64,000 nt of DNA from Piper betle (lineage: Eukaryota > Streptophyta > Magnoliopsida > Piperales > Piperaceae), in NCBI GenBank assembly GCA_033002965.1, contig JAURVB010000149.1, positions 124,001-188,000 on the forward strand, in the 5' to 3' direction. Positions 12,198 through 25,218 of the stretch are shown here, piece by piece. The translations under genes were made by a program, and so were the position numbers. The notes under the pieces are model-generated. The model ran no database searches, was not told the origin of the DNA, and was given only the letters and a program-made list of their open reading frames with translations. Every line of letters starts with the position of its first letter. The stretch's first letter is position 1.

Positions 12198-13575
12198 CTA
12201 GGCTATTTTCTTTGCCACTTTTCGTATTGTCGCCTTCTTTCCAATTATAATCTCCAACAGAACCACCCCAAAGCTATAAATATCAGATTTTAAAGTCAGC
12301 TGTCCTGTCATTGCATATTCTGATGCACAGTAACCATATGTTCCCATAATCCTTGTTGATACATGGCTTTTATCTCCCACAGGCCCCAATTTTGCCAAAC
12401 CAAAGTCGGACAATTTAGGATGATAATCAACCCCAAGTAAAATGTTCGAGCATTCAAATCACGAACAATAACAGAAGGGTTTGCCTTGTGCAAATGCTCC
12501 AAGCCTCTTGCAGCGCCGGCTGCAATCTTCATTCTAGTTTTCCAGTCAAGTATTTTCTTGTCTGGAGGTAGGTCTACTCAAAGGAAGTGATATAAGTAAT
12601 CAACAGGAAGGAAATGGGAAAAAAACATAAGAGAAACAACAAAAATTTACCATGCAAATGCTTTTCCGAAGAGCCTAATGGCATGTATTCATACACCAGG
12701 AGCCTCTGATCGCCATCAGCACAATATCCAATCAGATTAACAAGATTTGAATGATGCAACACACTTAGCATAAAAACTTCCACAAGGATCCCTATTTCCT
12801 TGCAACCCATATAGATCAATATGTTTAATAGTCACCAACTGTGACAAACACATACTGCAAAATTTGAGAGGAAGTATTACCTTTTATACGTCTGTAAAAA
12901 ATTGGCAGCCTATATAAATGGGGAAAACCAAAATGATTGCTCATGGGAAAGTAGATATTTTTTGGATGATGTGAAAAAACTAGGTAACATTGTTGGAAGA
13001 GTTGGATGGATTCCTAGATGTAATAATTATGCAGCTCATTCTCTTGCTATATGGGCAAGAAACCAATATGGTTCCTTTGTATCAAGAGATAACAAAACAC
13101 ATATCGTCTGGCTCTCACGATCAAAATCTTTGATCAATATGAAAACAGTTATTTGTAAGCTCTATGTACGTATAGGAACATGGAATTTTTGTTGGACAAT
13201 GTAAAACCAATCGAAATCAATCTATATGGAGTTTCAACATATTCTACGAGGGAATAAAAACTAATTCTAGAAAGAAAAAAATGTCAATGCATAGAGGTGT
13301 AATTTATATCCAAGATGCCCATCCAAAAAGAAACTAGAAGAGATAAATGTAAATTCTTATGAGAAAGAAATATTATCTGGCAACAATATATAAAAAAGAT
13401 GAAAATTAAAAATGGTCACTCAGGGAGACCTGGTTGGAGCTCCCTAATTTTCCTTTATAAACTCGTGCAAAACCTCCTCCTCCCAGAAACAATCATTTCT
13501 GAAATTCATGGTTGCATCAGCTAATTCACGTAAGTTGAATGGCTGTGCCTCAATATGTATTTCTTCCCTTGCATC
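12198..13575 (-). pseudogene. receptor-like cytoplasmic kinase (RLCK-VII/PBL-like) pseudogene
   Basis: Three kinase-homologous blocks are read on the minus strand. 13445-13560 holds the N-terminal QPFNLRELADATMNF segment; 12640-12830 holds the helix C to hinge region, with [20 protein letters not shown]; 12198-12535 holds the catalytic loop to subdomain IX, with [18 protein letters not shown] and [17 protein letters not shown]. The order matches PBS1-like kinases that act downstream of immune receptors. The glycine loop is ruined (WEEEV), the block around the VAVK lysine is not found, the catalytic loop reads VRDLNARTF in place of YRDxKxxNILL, APE has become ASE, and the frame shifts near 12440 and 12800. 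The C-terminal lobe is missing. It is clearly non-functional. Confidence 0.85.
12902..13204 (+). mobile_element. RNase H-like (RVT_3 type) fragment from a non-LTR retrotransposon
   Basis: This frame encodes a segment with SWESRYFLDDVKKLG followed by VGWIPRCNNYAAHSLAIWAR. Spacing and residues match the C-terminal part of the RNase H-like domain in plant LINE-derived proteins (W-E/I...W-I/V-P-R-x-x-N...A-A/D-x-L-A-x-W/A). No reverse transcriptase lies next to it. It sits on the opposite strand within an intron of the RLCK pseudogene, so it is a stranded insertion fragment. Assignment is from motif memory only. Confidence 0.5.
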
Positions 13576-13583
13576 CGAAAGCT

Positions 13584-13785
13584 GATTCTGTTTGTACTTA
13601 TTGATCACTGGTTCTATCAGAAAAATGGCCAGAGTCAATTTCATAAAAATAAGAAGAGGGAATCAAGTGTCTAGAAGAAAGTAAAATTCTGTTTGCGTTA
13701 ATTGATCACTCGTTCTATCAGAAAAATGATCATAGCCAATATCCACAAAATAAGAAGAGGGCATTAAATAGAGCGTCGAGGGAGT
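13584..13785. repeat. tandem duplication, period about 101 bp
   Basis: TTGATCACTGGTTCTATCAG at 13601 recurs at 13702 with one mismatch. It is followed in both units by GAAAAATG, CCA/AGTCAAT-like sequence and AATAAGAAGAGGG. The duplication lies just upstream of the RLCK pseudogene. Confidence 0.75.
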
Positions 13786-16700
13786 AAAATCATGGTAATA
13801 AATTTCATAAATTACAAACGTAAAAAAACAACTCGTTTACACCCAAAAGGATTAACCAAACAAACCAAATACAAATCCCCTATTTCAATACATAAGGATG
13901 AAAAGTACCAAGCAAATAGAGAGAGGTGACAAGATAATTTTACGTAGAAAACCCTAAATTTGGGAAAAAACTATGGGGCAAACGGCCAGATCAAATTTAC
14001 TATATCACAATTCTGATACAAAATAGATCCACAGGAGTACAAACTCCCTAATATCAATTTACTGTACTTTCTACAAAATTGGTGAACTTAACATTAACGA
14101 TTGCAAGCCAATTTCAACAAAGCATTCACCTTTCTTCAATCCACACAATTTTCTTTCTCCCTTTGCAGTAGTTTTTCTCCAAAAACCCAAAAACCAGAAA
14201 AAACCCCAAAGAAGAAAAGTATCGTATGTTGCTTTTATCCCTTTCAACTAACCATGGAAAAGCCCAAAATAGGGTTAGAAGTTCATGTATTTACGGAAGA
14301 GGGACAACCCAACAGTTTACACCCAAAAGGTCTTACCAAATGAGTATATATTGAGAGATGAAAATTCTAGAGTCAAGAAAAGGGAGAAGGACCAAGCAAG
14401 CTGGCAATCCCAAGGTCGAGGATCACTCTTCACCTTTTTATTAAGACCATCATGTAGATTTTGGAAGATAATACTCATAGCTTCATGTCTGATCTAAGCA
14501 AACTAAACAACCTCATCACAAACGGCACTTTGATTATCATCATCATTTATCATTATAGTGCGAAAATGTACTCTGTAAAAGTTGTGCATATTCAACAAAG
14601 ATATTATTACATTTCTTTAATCAGTATTTAAGAAAGTTTGTGTCAAACTTTGTGCCCACTACATTAAACCAATTTACACTTGTTTGGCGTAGAGCCTCAA
14701 AAGGCCTGTAACCACTTCTGTGATCTTTCATATTCTATCAGTCAAATACGTCAATGACTCGAGCAAATACATGTTTGAGCAATGCACCACAAACATGCGA
14801 CAGACACTACCATAAACCACCAGTTCTGAAAAAAGAACACTTCTTCCATCAGAATACCCATAACTCACCGTTCAAAACACAAGATATCACAGCTAAACAC
14901 AACCCATATTCACATAAAAGCTGAAACAATCAAATAGACACTATTAAATGTTAACAACCTCAATCTCACTCGTCGGAATACCAATTACATGCATATCAAA
15001 CGTCTGCTACTTCTCATTCTCTGACCACTTGGCCCAAGGAAAACAACGCAAAGATCCGACTAGGAAACAAGACAAACCCAACAAGCAAAGATATTCTCTC
15101 CTTGACAATCAAGAGAGGATAGTACATTGTCCTCCGCGTGGGCATGGCTGTGCACGAGTCGAGCTTGTTTACGATTTCTTATGACTTTAATTTGTTCAGC
15201 TTGAACTCAATTTGTTTTAAGTTCAACTCGAAATTTAATTCTAAAAAATAATTCAATTCGATTAAAGTTATATCAAGCTTGACTCAATTCGATTAGAAAA
15301 AACTTAATTTAGATTAAAATTTGACTTGAATCGACTTGTTATCTAATATAAACTATTAGTAATTTTTTTCTTTAACAATATATAGGAAAATATAATATTA
15401 AAAAGGATAAATTGTTATAAAAATAATTAAATCTAAACAATCTATTAGTTATTATATGACTATAAATTAAGGAGAATTTTATTTATATTTTTATAAAAAT
15501 AAGTATACTTTATAAAAATGTACACTCAAAATATTCAAAATAATATTTTCGTTAATTTTATATATCCAAGCATTTATTCTTATCAATAGAAAAGGAATTA
15601 AAAGTGTTCAGATAACAAAAGTGAGAGATTTGACTAATCAAAATATAATACAAAAATTTTAAAATAAAATAAATAATTATAATTTATATACTCACTTATT
15701 TAAAATTTACGTTTAAGATATTATGATAGTTTGGTCTAACTTTATTTTAAAATTAGAGTCTATCTCTATGCCATATATAACATGACATCTTACCTAATTA
15801 TTAATTAGCTTCAAAGGTAAACTTAGAATAAAATTTGATATTAAGAAAACTATGTAGCAATAAATTTTTTATTGTAGCTATATGGATTATAGGTTACAAG
15901 CATCCACCTACATATTTTAAAATATATAAACTTGAAAAAGAAACAGAATAATTTTCAAAGAGTGATTGAGTTGCTATAGGCACCTTCTCTATTCGAAGAA
16001 TTGTGTGTTCAATTCTTACTAGAAAATTTTTTGATAGTAGCCTGGTGGAAGTGTGGGCAAACTTATATACATTAAAAAACATCCCCAAGAAATACGACCA
16101 TCTTCCACCGTTATAGTTACTGATAAAAGTATTGATTTTAGGATAAAATTTTTCTTGTTAAATCTTAGAAACGAGCACCGATTGAAGAGTTGTTGGCGAC
16201 GAGGGCAGCAACAGGGGGACGAGAAGAGGATGATGCAGGATGGTGAGACGGACGTCGTCGCCAGAGCTGGTGGTGGCTAAGGGAGGGCGACCGGTGGCTG
16301 GTACAAGGCGGAGGTAGCGACAGAGGTTGGCTGGTGAGGAGAGAGAGTGGCAGCGGTGACGTACGATATGGACATAAGAGGGGAGAAGAGCAGATATTTT
16401 TTAATTTTTTTTTAATAATAAGAATAGATATAAACCATCTTTTAAATCGGACGACTTAGATTAAAAGTAGGGGCATGAATGCTTTTTTGCCTTTGGCCGG
16501 GAAGCGGTGACAAGGTGGTGACAACGAGATCGTCGACGGTGGGGTGGCACGACAAAATAGGAAGGAAGGGTGGTGACATGATCAATTGATAGGGGAAGAA
16601 ATAAAGAAAATACTCGAGGTAATTTTGTAATAAAAATTGGATTCCGTCGTTATTAAAGTCAAAATTACGAATATATATAAAAAATATTTAAAAATACAAT

Positions 16701-17004
16701 AAAATACTATAAAATAAAATAATTAAAATACAGTTTAAATAATATACTCTAAATTTAATAATCCATTCTAAAATTAATAAACAATGCATCATAATATAGT
16801 AAATGACCTTAAATTAATTTTGTAATTCATTATATATATATATAAATTAATACATTATAACTTAATAATTCGCCGGTTTTTTAAAAAAATTAGCCCTTTT
16901 TTTATAAGAATACGCCATTTTTTTCAAAAAACAGGAAAAAAATTGAATGATATGGAAGGAAGCAAATATATAGAAATGTAAGGTGGGAGGCAATTAGGCA
17001 ACAA
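13786..17004. other. spacer, no gene supported
   Basis: A TTTACACCCAAAAGG motif occurs at about 13829 and 14316 with related downstream sequence, another diverged duplication. 15120-15330 is rich in TCGAGCTTG/ACTCGA words like those in the MITE at 19125. 16170-16340 and 16490-16580 are GC-richer patches without a recognisable protein. I see no RNA gene. Confidence 0.5.
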
Positions 17005-20000
17005 ATGCCTGGCTGTAGCGTAAGGGCCGGCATGGTGGTGGCGGCGGCCGCAACCATTCATGGCCATCGCCCCCCTTCCCCGCCTCCCTTGCGTGGCCTC
17101 CATCGGTTGAGCTCCACGCCGATGGGCCGCGCATGGCCAAGGTGGAGCCCGCCCTTCGTTTCTTTCTTCCCTTGCTCCTCGTCGTCGTCGTTCAAGATGA
17201 TGAGGAGGTGCGGCAAGGTCGGGTTCGCTGCCCAGGCCGGGGAGCGGGCGGGGGCGGTCCAGAATAACGGCGCGGCCGGTGTCGCCGGCGGCGGGGGAGG
17301 GTTCGAGGCTTCTGACTTTGCCCACTGTCCTGACACTCGGCCGCGTCGCCGCCGTGCCGCTGCTCGTTGGGAGTATGGCCCCTTCGCTTTGTTTCCACGC
17401 TTGCTTGATGATTAATTTTTGGGGCTTTTTATTTTTTCTTTTGGTTGGAGTGGGTGATGATGGGAGTTGAGGGGATGTTGTTGTGTGATAAAGTTGGCAT
17501 CTTTGGCGATTTCTTGTTGCAGAACGCGGTACATGCGGCATTCTGATGTCCAGATCTTGCGTTGAGGAAGCTATGGTTGTTGATTGAATGGATGATTATG
17601 GGTAGTGATTATGTTAATTGAGTCGTTGGTTCCCATATTGCATTGAACAAGCATCCGAATGGCTGAGGAATGATGTTTTGGCAGTCTGTTGTTTCGGTAT
17701 ATCGATTTTTTTAAACAAATAATCATATGTGAGTTTGTTCTCTTCTTTAGCATTTTGTGTGGATAATTGGTGGGGGACAACAACCACAACAAGTATATTT
17801 ATTACTGCTGCAATTACAGATTGGCTTGATGGATATCTTGCAAGAAAGGTAAGCTCGTGTCTTGTAATTTTGTAAATGTGTATCAGTATATGTTTATATG
17901 TGCGGGGTGTACATTTGGTAATTGGCATCTTCCTTGTTTGCATTTCATTACCAGATGCGGTTGGGAACACCATTTGGTGCCTTTCTCGATCCTGTAGCTG
18001 ACAAGGTTGGGTTCACTTAATTTTGTTACATAGATAATGTTCAAATAGAGACTCGTATATGAATAGTTTTGTTTTAAAACTTTTTAGAACTTTTAATTGG
18101 AAGCTCTTTGATTTAGATTTGACTGTGCTTGAATTCAGCTTATGGTAGCTGCCACATTGGTGCTGCTGTGTACTAGACCCTTGGAACTTCCAGCCATTTC
18201 CCAGTCCTCATGGTTACTGACCGTGCCTGCTATTGCCATTATTGGTCGAGAGGTGATCCTGAGGACCTCATTACTTGTTATTAATATTTTTCTTGCGCAT
18301 TACCTTTCTTGTTAGTTACTCTACTTCTACCACAGTGACATACATGTTTACTTCTCGGCTGATGGTTGATGGTCTACAATAGTATCTCCATGTTTGTAAA
18401 TGATAAATTTATTAATCTTTACTTGGTCACAATCTTTTCAGACTGATGAGTGTTATAGAGACATCAATTATAATTTTTAATGCACAGTACTGTTAATAGT
18501 ATCGTATTAAGAGCAAAACAATGTTCAAAACATGTTTATACCAAATTGAATTAAGTCACAATATGGGTTTGATTGTTTTGGCGCCTGATATCTTTCAATA
18601 TTAATTATACACAATTGTCGTTTGGGAAAAAAATTATTCATAATTGTACAAAGGTATTCATTCAGCTGGGAAAATTCAAGTGCTGTGGTTATAACCTGGT
18701 GAAAACGCTCACAAGTGAATGAAAGTGGAAAACTTTTATATGCCTGTGAATAGAATAGTGATGTGGACTGAATTATAGCAACCATTTACTAGTATTATTC
18801 AAGTTTCGTACATGTTTCATATCTTTACTGGGATTGCATCTCATCTATTATTTGGAAAATTTAATAAAGCTTAATGGTTATTCCAATTATTTGTAAATTT
18901 TGTTCTGAGATCGTGTAGACATGGTCAAGCTACTTGTATCAGTAAAATTCACTTACCTATATCTATAAGTAGGAAAAAGCTTTTGCGTCCTGAAATGACA
19001 ATGAAATCAGTTGTCCATCTTACGTGTTTGTGTTCATCTATGATTAAAGTTCTCTGTGGAAGAGTAGCATAATGTGAGTGATAATAAAACAACTATTTTT
19101 TAGAAAATTATTGTTTGTAATGTATAGGGTTGCTAATTGAGCGAGCTAGCTCGTGAGCATTTAGCGTTTGGCTCGGCTTGACTCGACTCGAAACTCGACA
19201 TTTAAATGCTCCAGCTCGAACTCGACTTGAACTCGAATCTTACGAGCCGAGCTTGAGCAAGGTCGTGTTCGACTCAACTCGACTCGGTTATTACTCGAAT
19301 TCGACTCAAACTCGACTCGATAAAATAATATAATAATATAGTTTTTATATTATATTTTATTTATATATATACACAATATAATAACAAAGAAGTGAGATAG
19401 TTGAGATGGTAAGTATTCAAGTTGTTGACATCAAGGTTGTGGGTTCAATCCACATTGATAGCATTTTTTTTAAGTGAGGTACTTTTGACTTTTAATCGAG
19501 CCGGTTTCGAGTTCACGAACGAGCTGTGTTCGAGCTCGGGAAAATTAAATAGTTTAAGTGTATTCGAGCTCGAGTCGAGCTCGAACACATAAAAGATGTT
19601 CGAGTCGAAGTTGAGCATATATGTTCAAAACTCGTTCGATCTCGAGTCGAGTTTGAACGAGTTTCGAACTATTCAAGCCGAGTTCGAACATAAGTCGAGC
19701 TCGGCTCGCTCAGTTGATTAGCACCCCTAGTAATGTATTAGCAAAAGATTTGGTTGCTCCTATCTATGAACTTCTAAACCAAACGTCTAAAATTTGCATC
19801 AAAGAAACCTGGCTATATTGAGAAAGAATAGGATAAAATGTTCATCTAATCCATTTTCCTGTGTTGTATCGGCTTTGAATTTTGTAACATATGGCTATGG
19901 ACTACTATTCCATTGGATCATCTCCTTAGTGCTCTTAGCCTTTGCTTCCAAAGTATATCATTCTTTTCCTTTGGACTACTATTATTGACCATTTAGCAAT

Positions 20001-21674
20001 TGATTTGGTGTTTGGGAGTGTATTTCTCCATTCTAGTTGATCATGAAACATATTTGCCTTTAGATTGTATGGTATGCTATCTCTTTTAATTGTTTTTCCA
20101 TCCAAATTCACTTCGACATTCTCCTTCTCCTTTATGAACCAACACATAGAACCACACTATACTAATTTTAATTCCATCGATTGGTCATCTGTGGATAGGA
20201 TCAAACAACCCAAGGCAATCATTTCTTTCCCTATGTTGTTCCTTCTCTTATTTGGCAATTCAAAAGATCGTCCTTTCTCGTTCTCCCACGCTTTTACCTC
20301 ATTTTGTTGTTTCAGTTTCTCTCAGTTTATCAATACAATTCTTATTTGCATCCCTAACCTCCTTGTTATATGGAGACGGTTTAATAGCAGTCTTATAAAA
20401 CTAACCCTCGAATTTGGATGGAACGTGCCTTGCACAAAAAACTCATTTGTCAAACTTGCAATAATCCTATGGGTCCTATCCATTTCTGTCCAACCTTCCC
20501 TTTTTCGGAGTTACATTTGTTAACTCTAGGAACTCTACTTTAATCATTTATCAGTCAAATTTTTTTGCATATTTTGTCTTTTTATACAAAAGTTATGAAA
20601 AATGCAAGCAATTGTACTGTTTCTCCACTCAACGAGAAATGCTTAGCCTTTTGGTTTTATTGTAAAGTTTGTCAGCCATTTGCTATCAACAATAAGTCAT
20701 CTATCTCAATACTTTCAAGTGATGTATGATTTAGTGTTATGCTTTTGCATCACTTCATCTTTGTTAAAGTGTCAGTAACTTATGACTAGTTCTCTGGAAG
20801 TGTTTGAAGTGGGAGAACGACAATCCTTTGTTGAACTCCTCATCATTCTTGTTTGTTGAAAGCCTTGTTGAGTGCTTTTATCCTTTACCATTTTATCATG
20901 TTGAATGCTTCTAATACCTGTAGTCTGCCTCTTTCTCATTTTTACTGACTTATGAATCTCCATTTCCCATCCTTTTGAGCTTGTTATTTATATAAAGTTC
21001 CATGTTCTTGAGAAAATCCTATTTGTGCTCATGGATGGGTTTCACATTTTTGCTTGAATTGTTGTATGGTATAAATGAAACCGAGCAGGAGACAAGTTCA
21101 TGTGTAAATGAAATTAAGTCTGATCGGCATGAAATTTCCTTTCTTCATTGATTTTGTTTTATTGACTTGTTGAGATTACTATGGTTACTCTTTCGTTAAA
21201 GCACCATGGCTGATTGCTCAAATTTGTAACATGGGGCAGATCACAATGTCTGCTGTCAGAGAGTGGGCTGCTTCTCAAAATGCCAAACTACTTGAGGTCT
21301 GGTTGCAATCCTCCCTTTTTGTAAAAAAAAAAAATTTGATGCTAGTTTCTTTTAAGAATTGCAATGTCCTTCAGGCTGTTGCTGTGAACAATTTGGGAAA
21401 GTGGAAAACTGCAACACAGATGACTGCTTTAACTATCCTTCTGGCTACCAGAGATAATAGGTAAACTATCAGTTCATTTTATAGTATCATTTCTGACCAC
21501 AGTTTGTGTCCTTAAGACTTGTTGAGCTTGATTCCTCCGTGTAAAACCTGCAGTTTATCAGGTTCTGAAGTCCTAGTTGGTTCTGGTGTTGTTTTGCTTT
21601 ATGTTTCGGCTGGTCTTGCCCTCTGGTCACTGGCTGTATACATGAGGAAGATTTGGAGAGTACTGCTGAAGTAG
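17005..21674 (+). CDS. PGP1: CDP-diacylglycerol-glycerol-3-phosphate 3-phosphatidyltransferase (phosphatidylglycerophosphate synthase)
   Basis: Makes phosphatidylglycerophosphate from CDP-diacylglycerol and glycerol-3-phosphate, the committed step to phosphatidylglycerol in plastids and cardiolipin in mitochondria. Exons: 17005-17372, 17751-17848, 17955-18005, 18139-18252, 21240-21296, 21375-21460 and 21554-21674. The CDP-alcohol phosphotransferase signature D-x2-DG-x2-AR-x8-G-x3-D-x3-D is complete across exons 2 and 3 (DWLDGYLARK, then GAFLDPVADK). The core is conserved from LTLPTVLTLGRVAAVPLLVG to MRKIWRVLLK. Exon 1 encodes a basic, Ser/Pro-rich targeting region, but its ATG frame (17005) differs by one base from the frame of LLTLPTV; the switch lies between about 17200 and 17300. 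Intron 4 (about 3 kb) is enlarged by a repeat and a MITE. Confidence 0.9.
18557..21054. repeat. dispersed repeat in PGP1 intron 4, with MITE insertion
   Basis: Copy of the repeat at 2915-4275, in the same orientation. It is longer because it carries the 605-bp MITE at 19125-19729 and extra internal DNA. A minus-strand open frame at 19935-20147 has no family I recognise. It accounts for most of the 3-kb intron. Confidence 0.75.
19125..19729. mobile_element. hAT-type MITE with 8-bp target duplication
   Basis: Ends TAGGGTTGCTAATTGAGCGAGC and, reverse complemented, TAGGGGTGCTAATCAACTGAGC are inverted repeats. GTAATGTA flanks both ends (19117-19124 and 19730-19737), the 8-bp duplication expected of hAT. 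The interior is dense in CTCGA/GAGCTCG words and has no transposase. Around 19390-19465 is an RNA-polymerase-III B-box-like GGGTTCAATCC preceded by a weak tRNA-like stretch. The related repeat at 2915-4275 preserves the empty site (GTAATGTT followed by TTAGCAAAA). Confidence 0.85.
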
Positions 21675-23115
21675 TAAGGCCTCAGTTGCCGATAGTTAGG
21701 ATAGATGGAAATGAACTTCTGCGTTACTTTGGATGAATTGTCCATTCGAGCTGAGGTTAATTATTCAGCCCTCATTTTCAGAGTGGGAATTGTCATATAG
21801 CTTTTTAAGTTTCACATCTCAGAGGTGGGTAGTTGTCTTCTCGTTTGTTTTTGGCTTTAGGGGATGGGGAATTTTTATGGGAATTGCACAAAGAAAGTCT
21901 TGTACATGGACTTGCCCTAGGGGCAGAGAGGTATTTAGGTGCTTCCAGTTTTCCCTTTGCTGGGTAAGATTGTCCTTAAGGCTCAGAAACATGGATAGGC
22001 TTATGAGGCTTCCATAAATCTCCAACAGGGGTATTAAGCTCCCTTGAATTGAGGGGATGGGTACATTTTGTGAGTTTTAGGCACATTTGATGAAATACTG
22101 AGATTGAAAAAGTCTTTTACAGAATCATTCATATACATGTATAAATACTTGATTTTCTTTCTTCCAAAATTGCTGAAATAATTTCAGAATTATTTGTAAG
22201 CTATAACAATTTTTTTAAAAAATCTTAAACATGCATTCCCAAATTCTCAGCTTCGAATTGCATGGTAAAATGTTCGAGTAACACGTGGTAGCCGGTGGCG
22301 TGTTTATATCTAGATTTATCTGATACTAATTCAGCTGGATTAAGATTGACTCATAATGTAACCCATGCCCAAGCAAAGCTACCAGTGGCTACAAAGTGTT
22401 TGCGTTGAATTTGGGCTAACAAAACAAAGCACGTAATTACACAGGGCGAGCCAAGCCAAAAAGGGATATTTTTAAATTTGATATAAGTTTTTGTAAGCAT
22501 ATTTGAGTTTGTTTGAGTGCATGATGAGATTTGATGTATTATGTGTCGAATCAAGATTATCTAAAATTCATAGTATTTAGGCTTGATTTGTATTCGGCTC
22601 GTTATGTTTTTAAGTTAAGCAAATGGTTGTGCTTAACTTGTGTTCGACTTATATAAAATCAAAATTTTCTTTCTAATATTATATAAGTTCAATGTGATCT
22701 CAATAGTATAGACGAGTCAAGTCGAGTCGAGTATTTTTCAGAATATGAACATATTGAGTTCGAGTTTTGAGTCAAGTCGAGTTGAACATTCTTTAGCTCA
22801 AATTCTGTTCATTGTTCAATGATCTATCTAATTCGAACTGGGTATTTTTTGAGGACAAAATTAACGAATACGAGTTCAAGATGAATCGAATCGAACGTAA
22901 AATACTTAGAAGTAGGTTTGACTTGTTTACATCCTTACAATTACACAATCAATTGGTTGGCTTTGAATTACTATTCTACGTGGAAAAAATTTGGCCCATA
23001 AGCATTCACCCTTAAAAAAATAATCAGTAAAATGTCGTTTTTTAGCTTCTCTTGCGAATGCAATAATTGGATTCCCTTGGTTTGTCTCGTATTGAATAAC
23101 AATACATAATAATAA

Positions 23116-23152
<37 letters not shown>

Positions 23153-24465
23153 ATAATAATGATAATAATAAGTAGAAGGTTAATTCAGGTGAAGGCTAAT
23201 CAGCCCAGAATAGTGTTAAGAGTGGAAAAAAACAAAAAGGCTTGATGGGCTGAATAGAGTAATTGGAGTTTTTGATTAAATTTTAATTGGTTAAATCTCA
23301 CTTTTAATTACAAGCTAATATTAAGGTCTCCTTTTATTAATATGAGTAGATATATATTCTTTATTTTCAACTATGTCATAATAGTTCTTAAGTCAACATT
23401 ATGTAAAAATTATATTTAACCAAAACAAAAACGTTAAGTAGATATTAAGAAACCAGAAAAACTTCGAAGATAAAGATTTATTTAACAAAAGTAAAATTGG
23501 TAACACTAAAAAAAAATCTGACTAATATTATTTGTATATAAGAATTAGTTACATTATTAATGATCAAATATAATATCTTTTTTTACATTACTACACATTC
23601 AAACCATACTAATCCATAAATTAAATGGTTCATTCATTCGTCGATGCTACATATAGCCATCGTTTTTCCTAGTACATGTAGTGCAGACTACAATGATTCT
23701 CAAGCTTGGTTAAGAGGGTCCATCCACAAACCTACCAAGCAAACTTCTTGACGCTTATGATGTAAACAAAATTGTTGTTATTTGTGAAACTCCATTCCAA
23801 TGGCCCAACACTCCCATGATTGTCCAACTCCCATCTCAAAACACAACCAACCAACCCGTCCACCTATCAAATGTAATACATTACAGGGCACCACAGTTGG
23901 CATCACAAATCACATTGGGCGACAAGAGTGCTCGAGTTGGGAGTACTAATTGAATAATGAAATAGAATATAATAATTTAATAGTTTAGATATAAATTTTA
24001 ATTAATTTTAAAGATAAATCTTAATTGAATGAGAATACAAATTATAATAATTTAATTTATTATTTTTGTATTTTTATTATATTTTGATCGTTTAAATCTC
24101 TTAATTTTAACCGTATTGAGTTCTATTTTTATTTATAAGAATATACCAGCTATTAATAATATGAATGATAAAAACATTTCCCATTTGGGTGGCTCATATA
24201 CAATTTTATGACTCCTTTTCTATATTCTACTTAAATACTTGGAAGTGTCTACAATTTGGTTGTAAAAAACTGTATTAGTTCTTGGAAAACGACCCGCTTG
24301 TTCTTCGATTAACACACATACGGCATATACTACTATCTTATGTTAATTTAGAAAAATTGAAGTGGTGAATATATCTTTCGCTAGCACAGGTGGAATTTTT
24401 AGTACATTTGTAAAGTAGTGCTTTTACGTAAAGATTTTTGCATGGGGAACCATGCATGCATAACA
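21675..24465. other. PGP1 3' flank and spacer
   Basis: Holds PGP1 3' UTR, then AT-rich spacer with an (AAT)n microsatellite at about 23117-23150 and diverged TCGAGT/CGAACT-rich sequence at 22700-22930 resembling MITE interiors. No gene is recognised. Confidence 0.5.
24010..24135. repeat. AT-rich dispersed repeat, copy 1
   Basis: Shares an ordered set of words with 43225-43375: TTAATT(G/A)AATGAG, TATAAT(A/G)ATTTAATTT, a TTTTTGTATT run, TTTAAATCTCTTA-like sequence and TTTTATTTATNA. It is probably a small degenerate element. No inverted ends were established. Confidence 0.5.
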
Positions 24466-24882
24466 ATGGTGGCAACGACGCCTGATAACGCTTCAAGGTC
24501 TGCACCATCTTCCCTCATCCCTCCCTTCCCGAGGGACGCCCGAGGCTCCCTCGAGGTTTTAAACCCCTCCACCAGCTTCTCCAAGGTCGGCGCCGGCGCC
24601 TATCACCTCTATCCCTGCCTGGCGCCGGACGAGGAGGTCATCCTCACCCCATGGATGGCCATCTAGGACCCGCCGGCCCCCTGCTGTTCCGAGTCCCCAT
24701 CTCCATCTTCGACTACTCCGGCAAGAAGCCGCCGGGGGAGGTCGGCACAGTGGGCCGCCGAGTGGGGGCTGGTGTTGAAGACCGACGAGGAGACGGGTAG
24801 GTTGCAAGGAGTGGGGGTGAGGAATCCGGCGACGAGTCCAACTGAGAAACTCAGCTAGACCAATTTGATTGATGGGTTTGAT

Positions 24883-24883
<1 letters not shown>

Positions 24884-24914
<31 letters not shown>
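24884..24914. repeat. (TA)n microsatellite inside PHOT1 pseudogene
   Basis: About 15 TA dinucleotides lie between the block ending GVGVRNPATSPT and the block starting near EELEVGKEMGG, where intact phototropins have continuous linker sequence. Either the repeat expanded in former coding DNA or it marks a new non-coding insertion. Confidence 0.85.
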
Positions 24915-24918
<4 letters not shown>

Positions 24919-25218
24919 TAGTGTATGTATGTGATCATATACAAGGAACTATTGGGGAGGAGTTCGGAGGAGTTGGAGGTGGGGAAGGAGATGGGCGGGC
25001 TGCCAAGGGTGTCGGAGGAGCTCAAGGATGCCTTATCGGCATTTCAACAAACGTTTGTCGTGTCGGATTGCCCTATTCTCTATTCTAATGCCGGCTTCTT
25101 CAAGTTGACCGGTTATCTCCCCAAGGAGGTCATTGGCCGCAACTGGTATGTATGGCGACTCTCTACACTCTCTCTCATACTCTTTTTTTATGTTTCATGT
25201 TTGTTGTTTGGAGTTTGA

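Noticed and set aside
16924..17541. Minus-strand frame of 205 residues opposite PGP1 exon 1
   Set aside because: It is the antisense shadow of the GC-rich targeting exon; the plus strand has clear homology and splice sites.
20065..20523. Plus-strand frame of 152 residues in PGP1 intron 4
   Set aside because: It lies inside the dispersed repeat, is Phe/Ser/Ile-rich without a domain, and the sister copy at 2915-4275 does not keep it open.
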